A DNA stretch of 64,000 bases from Cricetomys ansorgei (Eukaryota > Chordata > Mammalia > Rodentia > Nesomyidae): positions 931,501 to 995,500 of the forward strand of contig JAMJFZ010000770.1 in NCBI GenBank assembly GCA_026225945.1, given 5' to 3'. Shown one piece after another: positions 12,441-25,452 of the stretch. The notes below the pieces were generated by a model. That model had not been told where the DNA came from. It saw only the letters and a program-made list of their open reading frames with translations, and made no database searches. Every line of letters starts with the position of its first letter. The stretch's first letter is position 1. The position numbers were made by a program, and so were the translations under genes.

Positions 12441-13971
12441 TTGGATTCTACTTATGCTTTAGAATCCTATGTCTGCTCTCTCATCAGGTTCCTCGGGCCC
12501 ATAACAAAGTCCACAGGCTGCGTGGCTCAGCGGCGAAACTCTTTCCTTACAACTCCAGAGGCTGGGCATCTGAGACCGGGTATCAGCAGGGTTGATTTCT
12601 CTTGGATGCCTCTTCTCTTGGCCTGCAGATAGATATCTGTCTGTGTTCACATAGCCTTGCATTATGCTCTGTGTGCCTGTGCCTAGCCTCTTCTTATACG
12701 GGCCCGAGGCATGTGGTACACTGTGATGCCCTGGTTTAGGGTAGTCGTATCATTAAAGGCCCTGTCTCCTGATATACAGTCTCATTCTAAGATGGTGAGG
12801 TTAGAACTTCAAGATAGGGCATGTGAGAAGACACACTTCAGCACCTAGCAGACCTGTTTCCCTGTCTTCATCTGTTTACTCTCAACAGGAGCACTCCATG
12901 ACAGAGCCTAAATGTGTGCAACTTCTCTTGAATGTAGCTATTATTCTCAAGGTGAGTGTACAGGAGTCACGTGCAGAGGCCTCTCTCAAAGTGCTTTTTA
13001 TCCTTCATTCCTCTGGATCAAAAGTCTAATAACGTTGAGTCTTTATTTTGAAATCCTGTATTCCCAGGAGGGAGGCCTTCAGAATTTTAATGGGCACATG
13101 TTAGATCCTGTTGCAGACAAAGAGTCTTTCTGAACCCAGAGAGCAAAACAAAAATAATGGCATCCATTATCCTTCTAGGTGGGAACAGCAGAAAGTGAAG
13201 AGACAGAGACCTATAGCACCAAGCACTACGATGAAGCCCTGTTTATATAAGAGGATGGTCTCCTCCTATGTTAGCGGTAACCACGTCTATCACTAGGATA
13301 TCCGTATTCACATCCTAGCCAAAGCAGGGCTGACTCCAACACGTTAAGCTTTGGAAAGACAGCTCTCACAGGCCATCTCTGTTAATGCCTGTCCAGTCAC
13401 GCATGATGTGTTTACTAAAGATTACCATGCAAAACATATGAATTTAAAATGGTATTATTTAGAGATTTAAAATTTGTACCATATACCATCTCCTTTGAAA
13501 ATGTTGATGGAGTTTTGAATAAGTGTGTTCTTCTGGAGGGATTTTGCAAATTTTAACATGCCATTCATGATTATGAATGCTGGACTTTATACTTTGGGCC
13601 AGGGAAATTTCTGCTTTGAATAAGTGATTATCCCATGGATTGCTAGCTGCCAAACATTTGTAGCAAAATATCCCTCTGTCTGAGAAACATGGACTCTCTT
13701 TCCCATCACCTCTCTGCACAGTGGCTGAGAGAATCCAAACCTCATCTGTTCTCTGCCTGGTTTCTCTTGCTGATAACATGCACACTTCTGCAAATGCAGT
13801 TTGCCCAAATTCTCCTCCTTGTAAGGAAGGCCTGCCTATGTAGTTACCTATTTCTATAAATGTTTAAGGAACTATTAGGTAAATTCAGAATAAAATCTTG
13901 AAAGTTTAGGTCAGGGAGAAACTGAACAAATGAGCTGCTGTGGGTAGCTGCTTCATTCCTTTTAGTTGGAG

Positions 13972-14148
13972 GGTACCTACTAGATACCTGCTAGATACCT
14001 GCTAGATACCTGCTAGATACCTGCTAGGTACCTGCTAGATACCTGCTAGATACCTGCTAGATACCTGCTAGATACCTGCTAGATACCTGCTAGATACCTA
14101 CTAGATACCTACTAGATACCTGCTAGATACCTGCTAGATACCTACTAG
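13972..14148. repeat. 11-bp minisatellite, about 15-16 units
   Basis: The unit TAGATACCTGC repeats head to tail from 13981, with variants TAGATACCTAC (several, clustered at the 3' end) and one TAGGTACCTGC. It starts just after gggtacctac and ends at actagagcaac. The unit contains the hexamer GGTACC or GATACC. No coding function is evident. Confidence 0.97.
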
Positions 14149-14260
14149 AGCAACACATGTTGGTCTAGCCAGATACTGTTATTTAAAATGCAAGCCCTTT
14201 GAGCGACTTTTATGCTTGCTTACTTTTTTAACTTTAAAATGATTTCTGTTTGGGGTAAAG

Positions 14261-14431
14261 ATGGCGAAGTGGAAGGGACTCTGGCCCCATCACTCGCAGC
14301 CACAGACGCAGCAGCCCTTTCTGCCGTCCGGACCAGACCACATGTATTTTCTTTACCATGAACATTTTCAGAGTAAAATTTCAGGCCTCATGTTTCCTAA
14401 ATGTTTCTCCTTTGTAAATGTTATTTCCTAA
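14261..14431 (+). other. Short 56-codon open frame, unassigned
   Basis: An ATG in good context (aaagATGg) opens 56 codons starting MAKWKGLWPHHSQPQ and ending FVNVIS. The first 80 bases are more GC- and CpG-rich than the surrounding intron. I do not recognise the peptide and see no splice or promoter support. It may be chance or a scrap of a retrocopy. Confidence 0.15.
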
Positions 14432-14591
14432 AACTGTGAAATGCATAGCAACAGAACCCCAAGGCAGGAAGGTGACGTTGGCACATTGCTGTTTTCTAGT
14501 CTATGCATAGCACTGTGTGTTACCAGAAGCCTCACTAATGCATAGTACAGTAGGAGAGAGTTTCTAGGCCAGGCTTGTATGTCACACATAA

Positions 14592-14632
14592 TCCACCTCC
14601 CTCCCTCCCTCCTTCCCTCCTTTCTTTTTTTA
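14592..14632. repeat. CCCT/TTCC polypyrimidine tract
   Basis: A run of ctccctccctcc/ttccc followed by T-rich sequence precedes an inverted B1-like SINE. Confidence 0.85.
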
Positions 14633-14765
14633 ACGTTTTGTTTCCTTTTGTTTTCTGAGATTGAGTTTCCTAGTATACCCCAAGCTGGCCTTGAACTTGC
14701 AACCTTCCTGCCTCTGCTGTTTGAGTGCTGGGGTCAAGGCCTGTGCCACCACACTCAGCTCTCTC
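14633..14765 (-). repeat. B1-like SINE, old
   Basis: tctgagattgagtttcctag, ccaagctggccttgaacttg, cctgcctctgctgtttgagt and ctgtgccaccacactcagct form a diverged inverted B1. Confidence 0.8.
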
Positions 14766-15359
14766 TAGTCTCTCTTAATCTGGAACAATCTCATGGTCCT
14801 TTGGGTCATTTATGATCTTGACCTTTTTCAAAAGCATAGGCCAGTTTCTAAAGTAGCATGCTCTTTATTCAGAGTTTGTATGTTTTCTCATAAATAGGTG
14901 CAGCCTTGGCTTCTGTTAGAACCGCTCCAGCTGTGGGATTGCTCTATGAGCACCATGCAAAGTGTCCCGGGGCTTCGGGTTGTGTTGAGGTGGTATGCCC
15001 AGCGCTTCCAGGCGCACAGTCGCTGGGTTTCCTGTTGTCATCACTGAAGTAGCTCATGAGTGGATGCCCTCAAAGTCTGTAAACATTTCATTTTAGCTGT
15101 CTCCCTGTAGTTTCAACACTCACTAACTTGACCATATCTCCTAGCTCCTGTTCAGTTCTCTCTGTAGACTTACCTTTTATATAATACTTTTGGTATACTG
15201 ATCATAAAAAGAGAAAATTGAATCTTTTACTTAATTAAAACTCATTTTGAACAAGGTTATGCAAACACTATGGTTTGGCACATAGTAGGTTTGCAGCTTG
15301 AATAGTTGAGAATGCTGAGATGCTTTCACATGAAATTGGTGTTGAACATTAACACAAGG

Positions 15360-15720
15360 GCTTTGCACTTGTTTCTTATAGGATGTCATTTTTCACAAAT
15401 CATAATTTGGTTTAAAATATATATGCATTAAACTGTCTAATAAGATCTTTATTTAGTGTCACATTTATTTTACAAAGGGTAGATGCTTATTTTAGCAATG
15501 ATTTGTCATTAAAATTATGTCAAAATGTCTTAAAATGTTGTTGAAACTGTAAACAAACTCATAACACACAGAGCTAATTATGGATGCCATCTGTTTATTT
15601 TACCAAGCTGTTTTTTAAAGACATGCATTGTCTGCTTATGATGAGCTTCAAGATTATTGTAATGACTAAGCCCTGTCCTTCAATTAGTGCAGCTGAAGCT
15701 AGAGGACCTTTTCCTGTGTC
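15360..15720. promoter_or_regulatory. Candidate conserved noncoding element
   Basis: This repeat-free AT-rich stretch holds several homeodomain-like ATTA/TAAT words, for example at gcttatgatgagcttcaaga, ttattgtaatgactaag and ccttcaattagtgcagctga (with a CAGCTG E-box). Position in a Pcca intron near Zic2/Zic5 makes regulatory use possible. This is inference from texture; I cannot align it to other species. Confidence 0.25.
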
Positions 15721-16635
15721 CATGTATGAACTATGACATGTCATGATAAATTATTGTGACATACATATAGAAAACTTTTTTCAAGGGAAAAATTGGTATC
15801 AAAGTAGTAGGTATGGCCAAAGCTTTTCTGAAAGTTTTAGAAATTATTTGAGATTTTAGATGAAAGATCACATGTTCTTTTTTAGTGCTGTCAGTGACTT
15901 AATTTGAACACAAGTTTAAAGATTTGTAAGTGAACAGTCAATCAGATTATAACAATGCTCATCTGGCTGTGTGTCAGTTGCATGTTCTTGCACATATGTG
16001 TTCCATGTGTTGGAGTGGAAGGCCAGGTACTCCCTGGCAGCATCAGCTGAAGCAGTTATCAGCAGTCTGCTGAGAAAGCAGAGTGACTTCCCTCACCCAT
16101 CGCTGCTATTGTGCATGCTAAGCACTGTTCGAGTCTGTCTGGAGGGAAGGCAACCTGAAGGATCCATCTGCTGCCTTCTGCTGCACTGCATTGATGCAGG
16201 ATTACATTAATCTTGCTGCTTGTCAGGACAGGTTAGTGAAAGCATGCAAGCGGTGTGACTCAGGCTAGATGAGGGTTTAGGACACCAGCAGCTTCCCCTC
16301 AGATGCCGTGGCAAGTGTAGTAGAAGAGGCTGATCATCAGCCATGTTGAGAACAGCAGCAAAAGAAATGTAAAATCAAACTGTTAAACTGTTAGGCCACA
16401 AATAAATCAGAATTGGGAAAAGTAATACAAAAGCTTACAAATAGTTTCAGGGGTTATTCTGACCATTGTCTATGTAGAGTTGTGTTTATTCTTTCATTTT
16501 ATGTATTAAACTGAAGATTTTTAGTTAGGTATTACTAAAGGTTAAACAGAATTAATTTTGCTGTACTCTGAATGTTCTGTAATTTTTCTTTGCTGATGCC
16601 CATTTATTTGTGTGCCCCCACCCCCCATCTATTAA

Positions 16636-17962
<1,327 letters not shown>

Positions 17963-19204
17963 TAACTGTGATACCAACTGAGGGGTTCAGACCTTGATTT
18001 ATGCCACACTTTTATGTCAGAGCATGTCAGCACCAAAGGGTGTAAATTGAGGGACAAGGGAAATTCATGGGGAGTCAGTTTTTGTGTTAAATAATCTTTT
18101 TATTTTAATTTTGTTTATTTTATGGTATTCAGGAACATCAGAAACCACTCAGCAGAGTAAGTTCAGACACATCTAATATAAATGGTAGTTTATACTATAA
18201 AAGATTATAGAATCCTAATAATTTTTGTGTTAAAAATGTAATCTTTTCTTTTAAAAAAAATCTAATCTAGCCCCCTGTTGTAGTCAGATATCAAGAAACT
18301 CAAGTACAAAATCAGCTCATTAGCAGGACTTTACTAGAGAACAAAGTGCTTCATTTTGCGGTATCACCAACCATAAGGGAAAAGTGATCAGTGTTCAGTG
18401 TATTCCATAGCTGGTCTGTCCCTTGTCCTTTAAGCATAAAAAGAACAAGGGCAGTACCCATCTCTTAATCAGGGTACTAAGTGTGTGCACGGACCGCATT
18501 GCTAGCTGGTGGGTGGCAAGGCCGCACCATCTGTGAATATGATTATTCCGTCCGATGACTGGTAAGACGATGGTGAAAGATTGCAGGAAGAATTCTAAAT
18601 TTGAAGATGTTATTGGATATATGATTTATTTCACTTTTTAAACTGTTTTTGCCCATGTGCTTTCTAAGGGGACTTGACCCTTTCTAGGCTTGGAGACTCC
18701 ATGCTGTGTTCAAAGCTTGGCGGCAGAAAAAAAAATTGTAAAGATTTAACAGGCATTATGTGATGTTAAATAGCACATGAGAACAAGTGTCATGGGGACA
18801 TAGCTAAACACTTTCTTAATCAAACAAAAAAGTCTTAAATAAGAAGCCGTAGCGATCACTCTAGTTGTTAGAAGTTTCCACCATGTTGTAATAGCTCGCA
18901 GAATGTCAAACATTTTGCCCTCTCAAGTTTTTGCAATTTGCAATTTTCAGACGTGAGACCTGTTGAAAGTACAAGTGATAATGGACAAACTCTACCCCCT
19001 ACAGTCTTTGTCCCACCAAATCTTTCTTCAATTAATGCTGCAGCAGGAGTTTTATGTAATAACATTTGCAGTTGTGATCCATCCATAGAAAGAAAAAACA
19101 ATTAAAATGCCTTAAATGTTGTGCTCACTGCTGTTATTTGCGTGTGTGAGTGTTGCATGTCAGCTAAATGGACCAAGAAGTAGATAGAGTGACTGGGGGC
19201 AGGA

Positions 19205-19440
19205 GAGTGCGCACTAAGCTTTGTCTATCATTATTGCTGGGAGCAATCAAATTGATGTCAGCAGGACAGTAGATGCGTTGACAGCTGTAATTATGTATCT
19301 CCATGGTGATCACTTTTGGCCTGTCATGGAGGCCCATGAGTCCCCTCCCTTAGAAGCATTTAATCAGATGGGCTGTCACTTGTCAGGTGGACATGGTGGG
19401 CTGGGAGATGTGCTTAGGGGAGAGGTGAATTCAGGATGAA
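19205..19440. promoter_or_regulatory. Candidate conserved regulatory element (TALE/homeodomain words)
   Basis: In about 240 bp there is a CTTTGT (SOX-like, 19219-19224) and TGACAG (MEIS/TGIF-like, 19279-19284) overlapping CAGCTG and abutting TAATTA (19288-19293). CTGTCA occurs again at 19321-19326 and 19373-19378, and CAGGTG at 19384-19389. The local composition is balanced and free of repeats. The words are seen directly. Enhancer function, and a possible link to Zic2/Zic5, are inference. Confidence 0.35.
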
Positions 19441-19987
19441 GGGAGGGAGCTGCCTCGTAGTTTCCAGGGTCCACTGTTCGGCTGATGAAAGCAGTTTTAA
19501 TTGTGCTGGAGGTATCTGAGGGCTGACTTGAGAGCCTCACACTTGGGCTGCATGGTATTTTCAGTGTGGTCCTCGTTCCGCTCGCTTTGCTAAAACTAAC
19601 TAGATGTATTAGTTTCTCTTGGGAAGCCAGTTTTGGCTCTTAGGTGTTTTGGTCACAAGAAAGAGCAGATACTTCAGTTAACTTTTGATTCCTACCTTTC
19701 ACATTCCTGTCTAGGCCTGAAACAAATTGTTAGGGCAGAGATGAGGCTTTTCTGTGTAGTCTTTGATCCTCCAAGTTTGTGAATTTGTTTAGATCACATT
19801 GGTGTTCTGCTTAGGGCTCCATTTGACTTTGCTGTTGAAGTGGTCAGTGAAAGTTTATGTAGGCTTTGTTTTCATGGAGGGGTGGGCACTGAATTTGGTT
19901 TTTAATGAGTTGTTAAAAGTACAATATATAGTTGGCTATATATCTTTATTTGGGAAAACCCATCTAAACAGTAAATTAAAAGTCAGG

Positions 19988-20022
19988 TTTTTGTTGTTGT
20001 TGTTGTTTTTTGTTTTTTGCTT
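19988..20022. repeat. (TTG)n microsatellite
   Basis: ttttgttgttgttgttgttt followed by T/TTTG runs. Confidence 0.9.
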
Positions 20023-20279
20023 TGTACAGTTTCTTTGGGAAGGTTGATCTGTTTGCGTGTGCTGATTGTATACGATATATTTTGAATTGGCCCTGTGTAT
20101 TTAAAGTGACATATTTCTGTCATTGTTTTAGTAAACAGGCAAGACAGTTATACCTAGCATAACAGACAGGTTACTTAGGTTTTAGGATGGCATTATTTGA
20201 GATGATAAGAATTGTATTACAAACTTCAGGGGAATACAATATATTCCTTATTGCCTGTAGTATTTATCAGTGGGTCGAA

Positions 20280-20410
20280 CATAAGCTATGCAGCAGATGG
20301 CGGGGTGTCCGCTGCCGTCTGAAGCCGGCGCGTCAGACCTGCAGCCATCCCCGTGCCAGCCACGCTCTGCAGTGTGCTGTGGGCCGAGCGGCTCTTTTCT
20401 CCTGACCTGG
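20280..20410. promoter_or_regulatory. CpG-bearing GC-rich patch
   Basis: Around ten CpG dinucleotides occur in about 130 bp (for example gccgtctgaagccggcgcgt and gggccgagcggctc) within an AT-rich intron. It is too short for a CpG island and no TATA or exon structure is evident. It may be a constrained element or a GC-rich relic. Confidence 0.25.
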
Positions 20411-20639
20411 TTGCCAGTGGCTATTTAAATGCCCTGAGAAGCTGGGCTATCACTTCACTGCTTTCACAACCACCCTACTGATCCTTCTCTATTTTTTTAC
20501 AAACTCCAAATTTTATAGAATTTATGCTTTGAAGTATGTTTTCAGTGAATAAAGGTCGCACACACCTTGTACAAATGTGGCGTGGCTTTCACTTTAAGAC
20601 CTTCATGTAGGAATGTGGGATAGATGGGCCCAAATTGTT

Positions 20640-20870
20640 GCTTGTGCTGCACAAGAGCAAGAGCTCCCCAGCACCTGACAGCCTTCTCTGCAGAACCAAG
20701 GAAAGAGCAGAGCGGGTTTTCACTTATCCTCTAACGCCGTGTAATAAAGCCGTCACCTACCCTCACGCGGATATTCTCGACAAGAGGGTCTACGTGCGGT
20801 CCCTTGATAATTGCCTAAATTAAAATATTAAAGGCCTACCAGCCGCTGTGTTGACCTTTTCCTGCCTTGC
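20640..20870. promoter_or_regulatory. Second CpG-retaining segment, candidate conserved element
   Basis: Words such as ctctaacgccgtgtaataaa, gccgtcacctaccctcacgc, ggatattctcgacaag and gataattgcctaaattaaaa combine CpGs with homeodomain-like AT words and no repeat signature. Conservation is not testable here. Confidence 0.22.
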
Positions 20871-21823
20871 CACAGACAGATGAGCTACTGTTTATTGGGA
20901 AACCTCCTTTCCACTGGTGGCAGAGCCCTGAGCTTCCTCTCTTCTCTTCCCAGCCTTACTGTGTTGGGTACCACCATCCTGCTGTTCTAGAAACTTCTAT
21001 TAAATTCCTCCATCCTCAAGCCCTAGGACATACTTGATGATCTTAAGTATTTCGATTAGTTTCTAAATACTTCAGATTCCAAAACTTGGTCACAATAATT
21101 TAATAAATGCTCTGTCCTTGGCAGATGCTCATTCAAAGTTTTACATGGCTAACCTCTGTGCTGTGCTGCTGATATCAAGCTGGGAGAGGAAAACAAGAAT
21201 CAGTGATGTCCTAACTAACTTGTTGGCCGGTTAACAGCAACCAGGGGCTTCAAAAGGATATTTTGAACCTGTGCCGGCCCTGCCCAAGATGAAAAGCGCA
21301 GAATCAGAACTCTAATTGGAGCCTGCATCCTCACGGAGCAGAGCCACGGGGAAAGCTGTGTAAACACGAAGGCCTCTGGGACCAAAAGGAACAGAAAATA
21401 GCATTCGCAGTCAAGGGGACGGGCAAGGAAAAGTGTTGCAGACATGAAAGCCTGGGCAGTTCCTGTGGCTCAGAGGGCTCCGAGGTAGAGGTGTGGCCAG
21501 GCCTCCCCAGAGCATCAGAAGGAGGGGGCCTGTAGAGGGACATCACCCCTACACACTGTAAACAGTTGCAGATGCACCCTAGTGTAGGAATGTAGGAAGC
21601 CCCCTCCTCCCAGTTTCTTTTTTTAGTGAAAAAACAAAGATCGTATATTAAGAGATCAAAGATCAGCTCCTCATTATGTGTGTGGGTTATTTTCAGTTTT
21701 CCAGAGGCGAGGATGTTGAGATTGAAACTTTATTATCCATTTTCTCACGGAAAAATAGCTTGTGGTTAAATAAAGCAAATCTGCCCATATGAAGTTACGT
21801 ACATTTTCTTTCCTTTCTCCCAG

Positions 21824-21892
21824 GTCCGAGTGGACAGTGGCATCCAACCAGGAAGTGATATCAGCATCTATTACGACCCGATGATTTCAAAA
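21824..21892 (+). CDS. Pcca: Pcca exon (human exon 15 equivalent), biotin carboxylase C-lobe
   Basis: A 69-bp in-phase exon of 23 codons, [19 protein letters not shown] followed by MISK, lies between tttctcccag and gttagt. It carries the D-x-G-(I/V) and YYDPM(I/L)xK words typical of the C-terminal part of biotin carboxylase domains. The length equals the human exon that would span c.1285-1353. The donor AAA|gttagt is weaker than its neighbours because it has T rather than A at intron position 3. Confidence 0.96.
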
Positions 21893-22552
21893 GTTAGTTC
21901 ATTTTTCTCAGTTTTCCTTGAAACAGTTTGCATATTTAATTAATCGGAAGTTGAGCCTTTTTTCTTAACAATGTTTTGTCATTAAACAAACCAATAAGCA
22001 GTCTGTGAGAGTGAGTACAGTTTTCCCATGACTTTGTAGGGCTCCTTCAGCCTTAGCCAAGTCACATGATCTCAGCACTGTTCTTGTGTGCATGCACAGC
22101 CCCATCTTAGCCAATGGCAGCCCAACCTGTTGTGTAGAAAGGAACTTGCTTGGTGACAGGCACTGTCACTGTGGAGAAGCTGGGCCCACAGGCTTATGTT
22201 GTTAATAGTACTTTTCACCTTTGAAGATTTTCCAAATTACAACTTGAACGGGTTCGACTTTTGTTGTTTACACCATGGCTGGAACCGAGAGCCTGGTGCA
22301 TCCCAGGTAGGTGGCCTGCCCCCAGCCACCACCTGGCCCAGATAGCTATTGTAGAGAGGTACACGATAGGATTTGGCCCATGTGTCATCTTAAACTTTAA
22401 GTTAACAGAGCAAAGGTGAAAATCACGAGTCTCTAGTATCTTAAGACTTATAAATTGTAAAATGCTCCAATAGATAAACTTCAGGTTTTACTGAAAATTC
22501 ATTATCTCTGATTAGTAGCGTTTTAGCAAGGACTGATTATCTTCACTTTTTT

Positions 22553-22628
22553 AGTTTTGTGCTGGGGATCAAACAGGGGTCATGCAGGTTGTCCAGCACT
22601 CTGCCAGAACCGCCCCTGGTCCCTGGCG
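22553..22628 (-). repeat. ID-like tRNA-derived SINE fragment
   Basis: ttttgtgctggggatcaaac, aggggtcatgcagg and ccagcactctgccagaacc are the complement of the tRNA-like SINE head (genes of the tRNA-Ala/ID type). Confidence 0.6.
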
Positions 22629-22925
22629 TGCCTTCTGTACTTATTTGTAGCTGTAGAAACAAACCAATTTTTTTTTTATCTTTTGGAGGTTTTTTTTTTT
22701 TTTTTACTCAAGTTTTTATTGCTAATATTTTTAATATTAGCTTATTAAATTAATATGCTATTAATGTTTGGATGTTTTACCTATTGAGAAAAACAATTTA
22801 AAAGTAAAAATATATGAAAATATTACAGATTGATTTTTAAATTAGCTGTTTCTTTTCTTAGACGAATGCACTTCTATTCAGAAAAGTGCCCTACAAATTC
22901 TCTAGATGGTTTATATGTGTAAAAT

Positions 22926-23042
22926 TCATTTATTTATTTATTTCTGAGACAGGTCTCACTATGTAGCTGGTTGACAGAGATCTGTCTGCTTTGCCTCCCA
23001 AGTGTTGGCCTTAAAGGTGTGTGCTACCATGTGGCAAACTGG
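22926..23042 (-). repeat. B1 SINE, partial
   Basis: TTTA repeats and then ctgagacaggtctcactatg, agagatctgtctgctttgcc and ttaaaggtgtgtgctaccat indicate an inverted, internally deleted B1. Confidence 0.8.
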
Positions 23043-23666
23043 CCTTATATTGAAAGCTTATAACATTTATTAAAGTAATTACAGTCTACAATTTGATGAT
23101 ATGCATCAGAAAAATCTTTAATACATATTGTCAAAGTCATATGTTTTGAATTTATAGAGATTATATATAAAAGGACAGATTTGTGCAGAAGACCAAGGCC
23201 ATCCTTGTTTGAATCGGCACCTTTAGATTCTGTGTTTGGTTACGAGTGACACTAATTTAAGTGTCGTCTAGCTTTTTCTTTCTGTTTACATGCACTCTTT
23301 TGCAAGTTACAAAAGTTTTTGTTGTTTAGGAAATCAAACTTGGAAGCCTAGAAACCAGGGAAATTGGGAGCTTCATCCGTAGCCCCGCTGTGCCATGGCT
23401 GACCTGCTGCGTCAGTTCTTCAGGCTCCGCTCTCCTCTCCCCACTCTCCTCTGTGCTTGTTTTCAGAACATTCTTTACTATGACAATGACATGTAAGAGG
23501 AGCATCTGACATGGGGTTGGTTCTCATTTGTTTATTCAAGGAAATCTTAATTGACATATTTTATACTAAAAAGTTGGACCACTGTGAAACTTGCAAAGAT
23601 ACATTGGGGAACGTGTTAGAAAGGATGTGGTTGTCTCTGCATACCATTGTGCTTGTTTGCTTGCAG

Positions 23667-23742
23667 TTGATCACATATGGAGCTGACAGAGCAGAGGCGC
23701 TGAAGAGGATGGAAGGCGCACTGGATAATTATGTGATCCGAG
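23667..23742 (+). CDS. Pcca: Pcca exon (human exon 16 equivalent), biotin carboxylase C-lobe
   Basis: A 76-bp exon of 25 codons plus one base reads [19 protein letters not shown] then DNYVIR and the first base of Gly, between cttgcag and gtaaac. The split Gly is completed by the next exon (g + gt). The segment is the helix rich in charged residues that in biotin carboxylases follows the K(L/I) of the previous exon (typically W-x-x-x-R-x-x-A). [14 protein letters not shown] differs from the human SDRTEALKRMADAL as I recall it. Read-through into the intron yields a spurious longer frame to 23801. Confidence 0.96.
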
Positions 23743-24429
23743 GTAAACCCCGTTACTGTTTGCGGCGTCTGGCTCTGGAGAACAGCTTGAAGGCTTTGTA
23801 GTTAGGGAATTTCATGAAAGAGTTGCTCACTGTGTTTAAATAAAAATGAAAAAGTGTGAGTGGATTAGACACGGACTTTGGGCACAGGTGTTGCACTCTC
23901 TGCAGACCAAGTTACTTAACTGGACCTGGGCTGTAGCTTTTCCTCTGCTTGACTAGTGGTGTCTTGTAGCTGTGCACTGCACATAATATGAGAGACTGTG
24001 AAGAGCCATTGTCCCACATAGTTGGATAGCTAGTTTGCTATGTCACTGTCTATGAGTTTTGGGGTTTGGGAAATAGGAAACTTGCAGATATGTGGAGATG
24101 GACCCGAGGCCTTACACTGGATTAATGCGAGGTCTGGGAGAAAAGCTGTTGGCTTCTGCTCAGCGAAGATGGCAGGCAGTTTGCTAGAAAGTATAGTTTT
24201 CTTCATGGGTCTCTGAGGGCTACAAGGTCTGCCCTTCGTGCTTAGGCAAGCCTTCTGAGTGCAGTGATAACTGAATTGGGAGCCGCTCTTGCACTTGAGT
24301 CTGTAAAGTGCAATCTTACTTGCTTTGAGGAGTAAATTATATACTAAATTTAAGTGCCAACTTTGTGTTAGTAATGGAAGCGCTTGCTATCGGACTCGAG
24401 TGTATATTATAATTTTGAATGGCTAGTGA

Positions 24430-24622
24430 TGCCTGAGAACATCCTCTAGGCAAGCCTGGATGCTGGGTTGTTTTGGCCTCTACTCTTGCAGAGGCCACGA
24501 GTTTGGTTCCAGCATCCACATCAGGTGGCTGGCTCATAACCAGGGGATCTGATGTCGTCTCGCCTCTGTGGGTGCTCACACATATGTGTACATACAGATG
24601 TACAAATAAAGATACAGGATCG
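24430..24622 (+). repeat. B3-type SINE
   Basis: ggcctctactcttgcagagg, tttggttccagcatccacat, ggtggctggctcataaccag and ctgtgggtgctcacacatat match a sense B2/B3 body with a CA/AT-rich tail. The head is diverged. Confidence 0.75.
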
Positions 24623-25084
24623 GCAGGAGGTGGAGAGGGTGTGGTGGAAATGAGCAGGGGATGGAAAACCAGTGAATGGGGTAAAGTAAGGGCTCTGAAT
24701 GTGACTGTTTCTGAGTATCGGACTAATCAGTGTCAGGCTGAAGGCTCAAAATGGAATATTAACAACTAATGGGACACAGTTCAGATGAGCAGTGCAATCA
24801 CGTTGAAGGGTGAGAGTGTGGAGAACTAACCCAAATAAGTTAACTGTGTATTACTATACGTATTTCCAGGCTAAAGAGAAACTACGTTTAAATAAACATT
24901 AAATTCTTGTTAGTAGGTTTGTTTCTCAAAGTTGATGGGTTAGCAGGTCTGCAACCAATTTATGTACATTCTGGGATTGAGGAAATGAATATATGTATTG
25001 TGGATAATAAGAACCAAGTTTCCTCCTGTCAGAAAGGCAGTGGCAGTGCAGGGATGAATGCCTGAAGGTGGAGCGAACCCTGCG

Positions 25085-25170
25085 TGTGGTATGAGGCTGA
25101 ATCTGGAGGCGCGTGCGTGCGTGCATGTGTATGCATACTCGAGCATGTTCATGTACACACACATGCACAT
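25085..25170. repeat. GTGC/CA alternating tract
   Basis: gcgcgtgcgtgcgtgcatgt followed by atgtacacacacatgcac, imperfect purine-pyrimidine alternation. Confidence 0.75.
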
Positions 25171-25329
25171 TCTCTAGTTGAGGGTCTAAATTGTGTCACT
25201 ACTGACACTTGGGGGCTAACAGTTTTGTAAGCTGACAGTCCTGTGTACAGTGCTTGCTTGGCTCAGGTCCACTCAGTTCCTAAGTGTGTCCAGGCTTGGT
25301 GTTAGGAAGAGCTTAAAATGAGCCTGAAC

Positions 25330-25452
25330 CATCCATGAGTCACACCTGTTATCCCAGCACTCATCCGGAATCTGCTTACTTGGTAGGCTGAGGCAGGAGG
25401 ATTGGTGTGACAGTTCAAGGCCAGTTTGGTACGGTGTGACACCCTGAACAAA
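25330..25452 (+). repeat. B1-like SINE
   Basis: cacacctgttatcccagcac, aggctgaggcaggaggattg and agttcaaggccagtttggta mark an old sense B1. Confidence 0.8.

Larger units (their letters stand above)
21893..23666 (+). other. Pcca: Pcca intron 15 (1,774 bp)
   Basis: The intron begins gttagt and ends gtttgcttgcag. It holds an inverted ID-like SINE piece near 22.55 kb, T-rich tracts at 22667-22706 and an inverted B1 near 22.93 kb. The remainder is AT-rich with nothing recognisable. Confidence 0.88.

Noticed and set aside
13972..14148. CRISPR-like regular repeats (also 28.5 and 52.9 kb)
   Set aside because: The units are contiguous with no spacers, in a mammalian intron.
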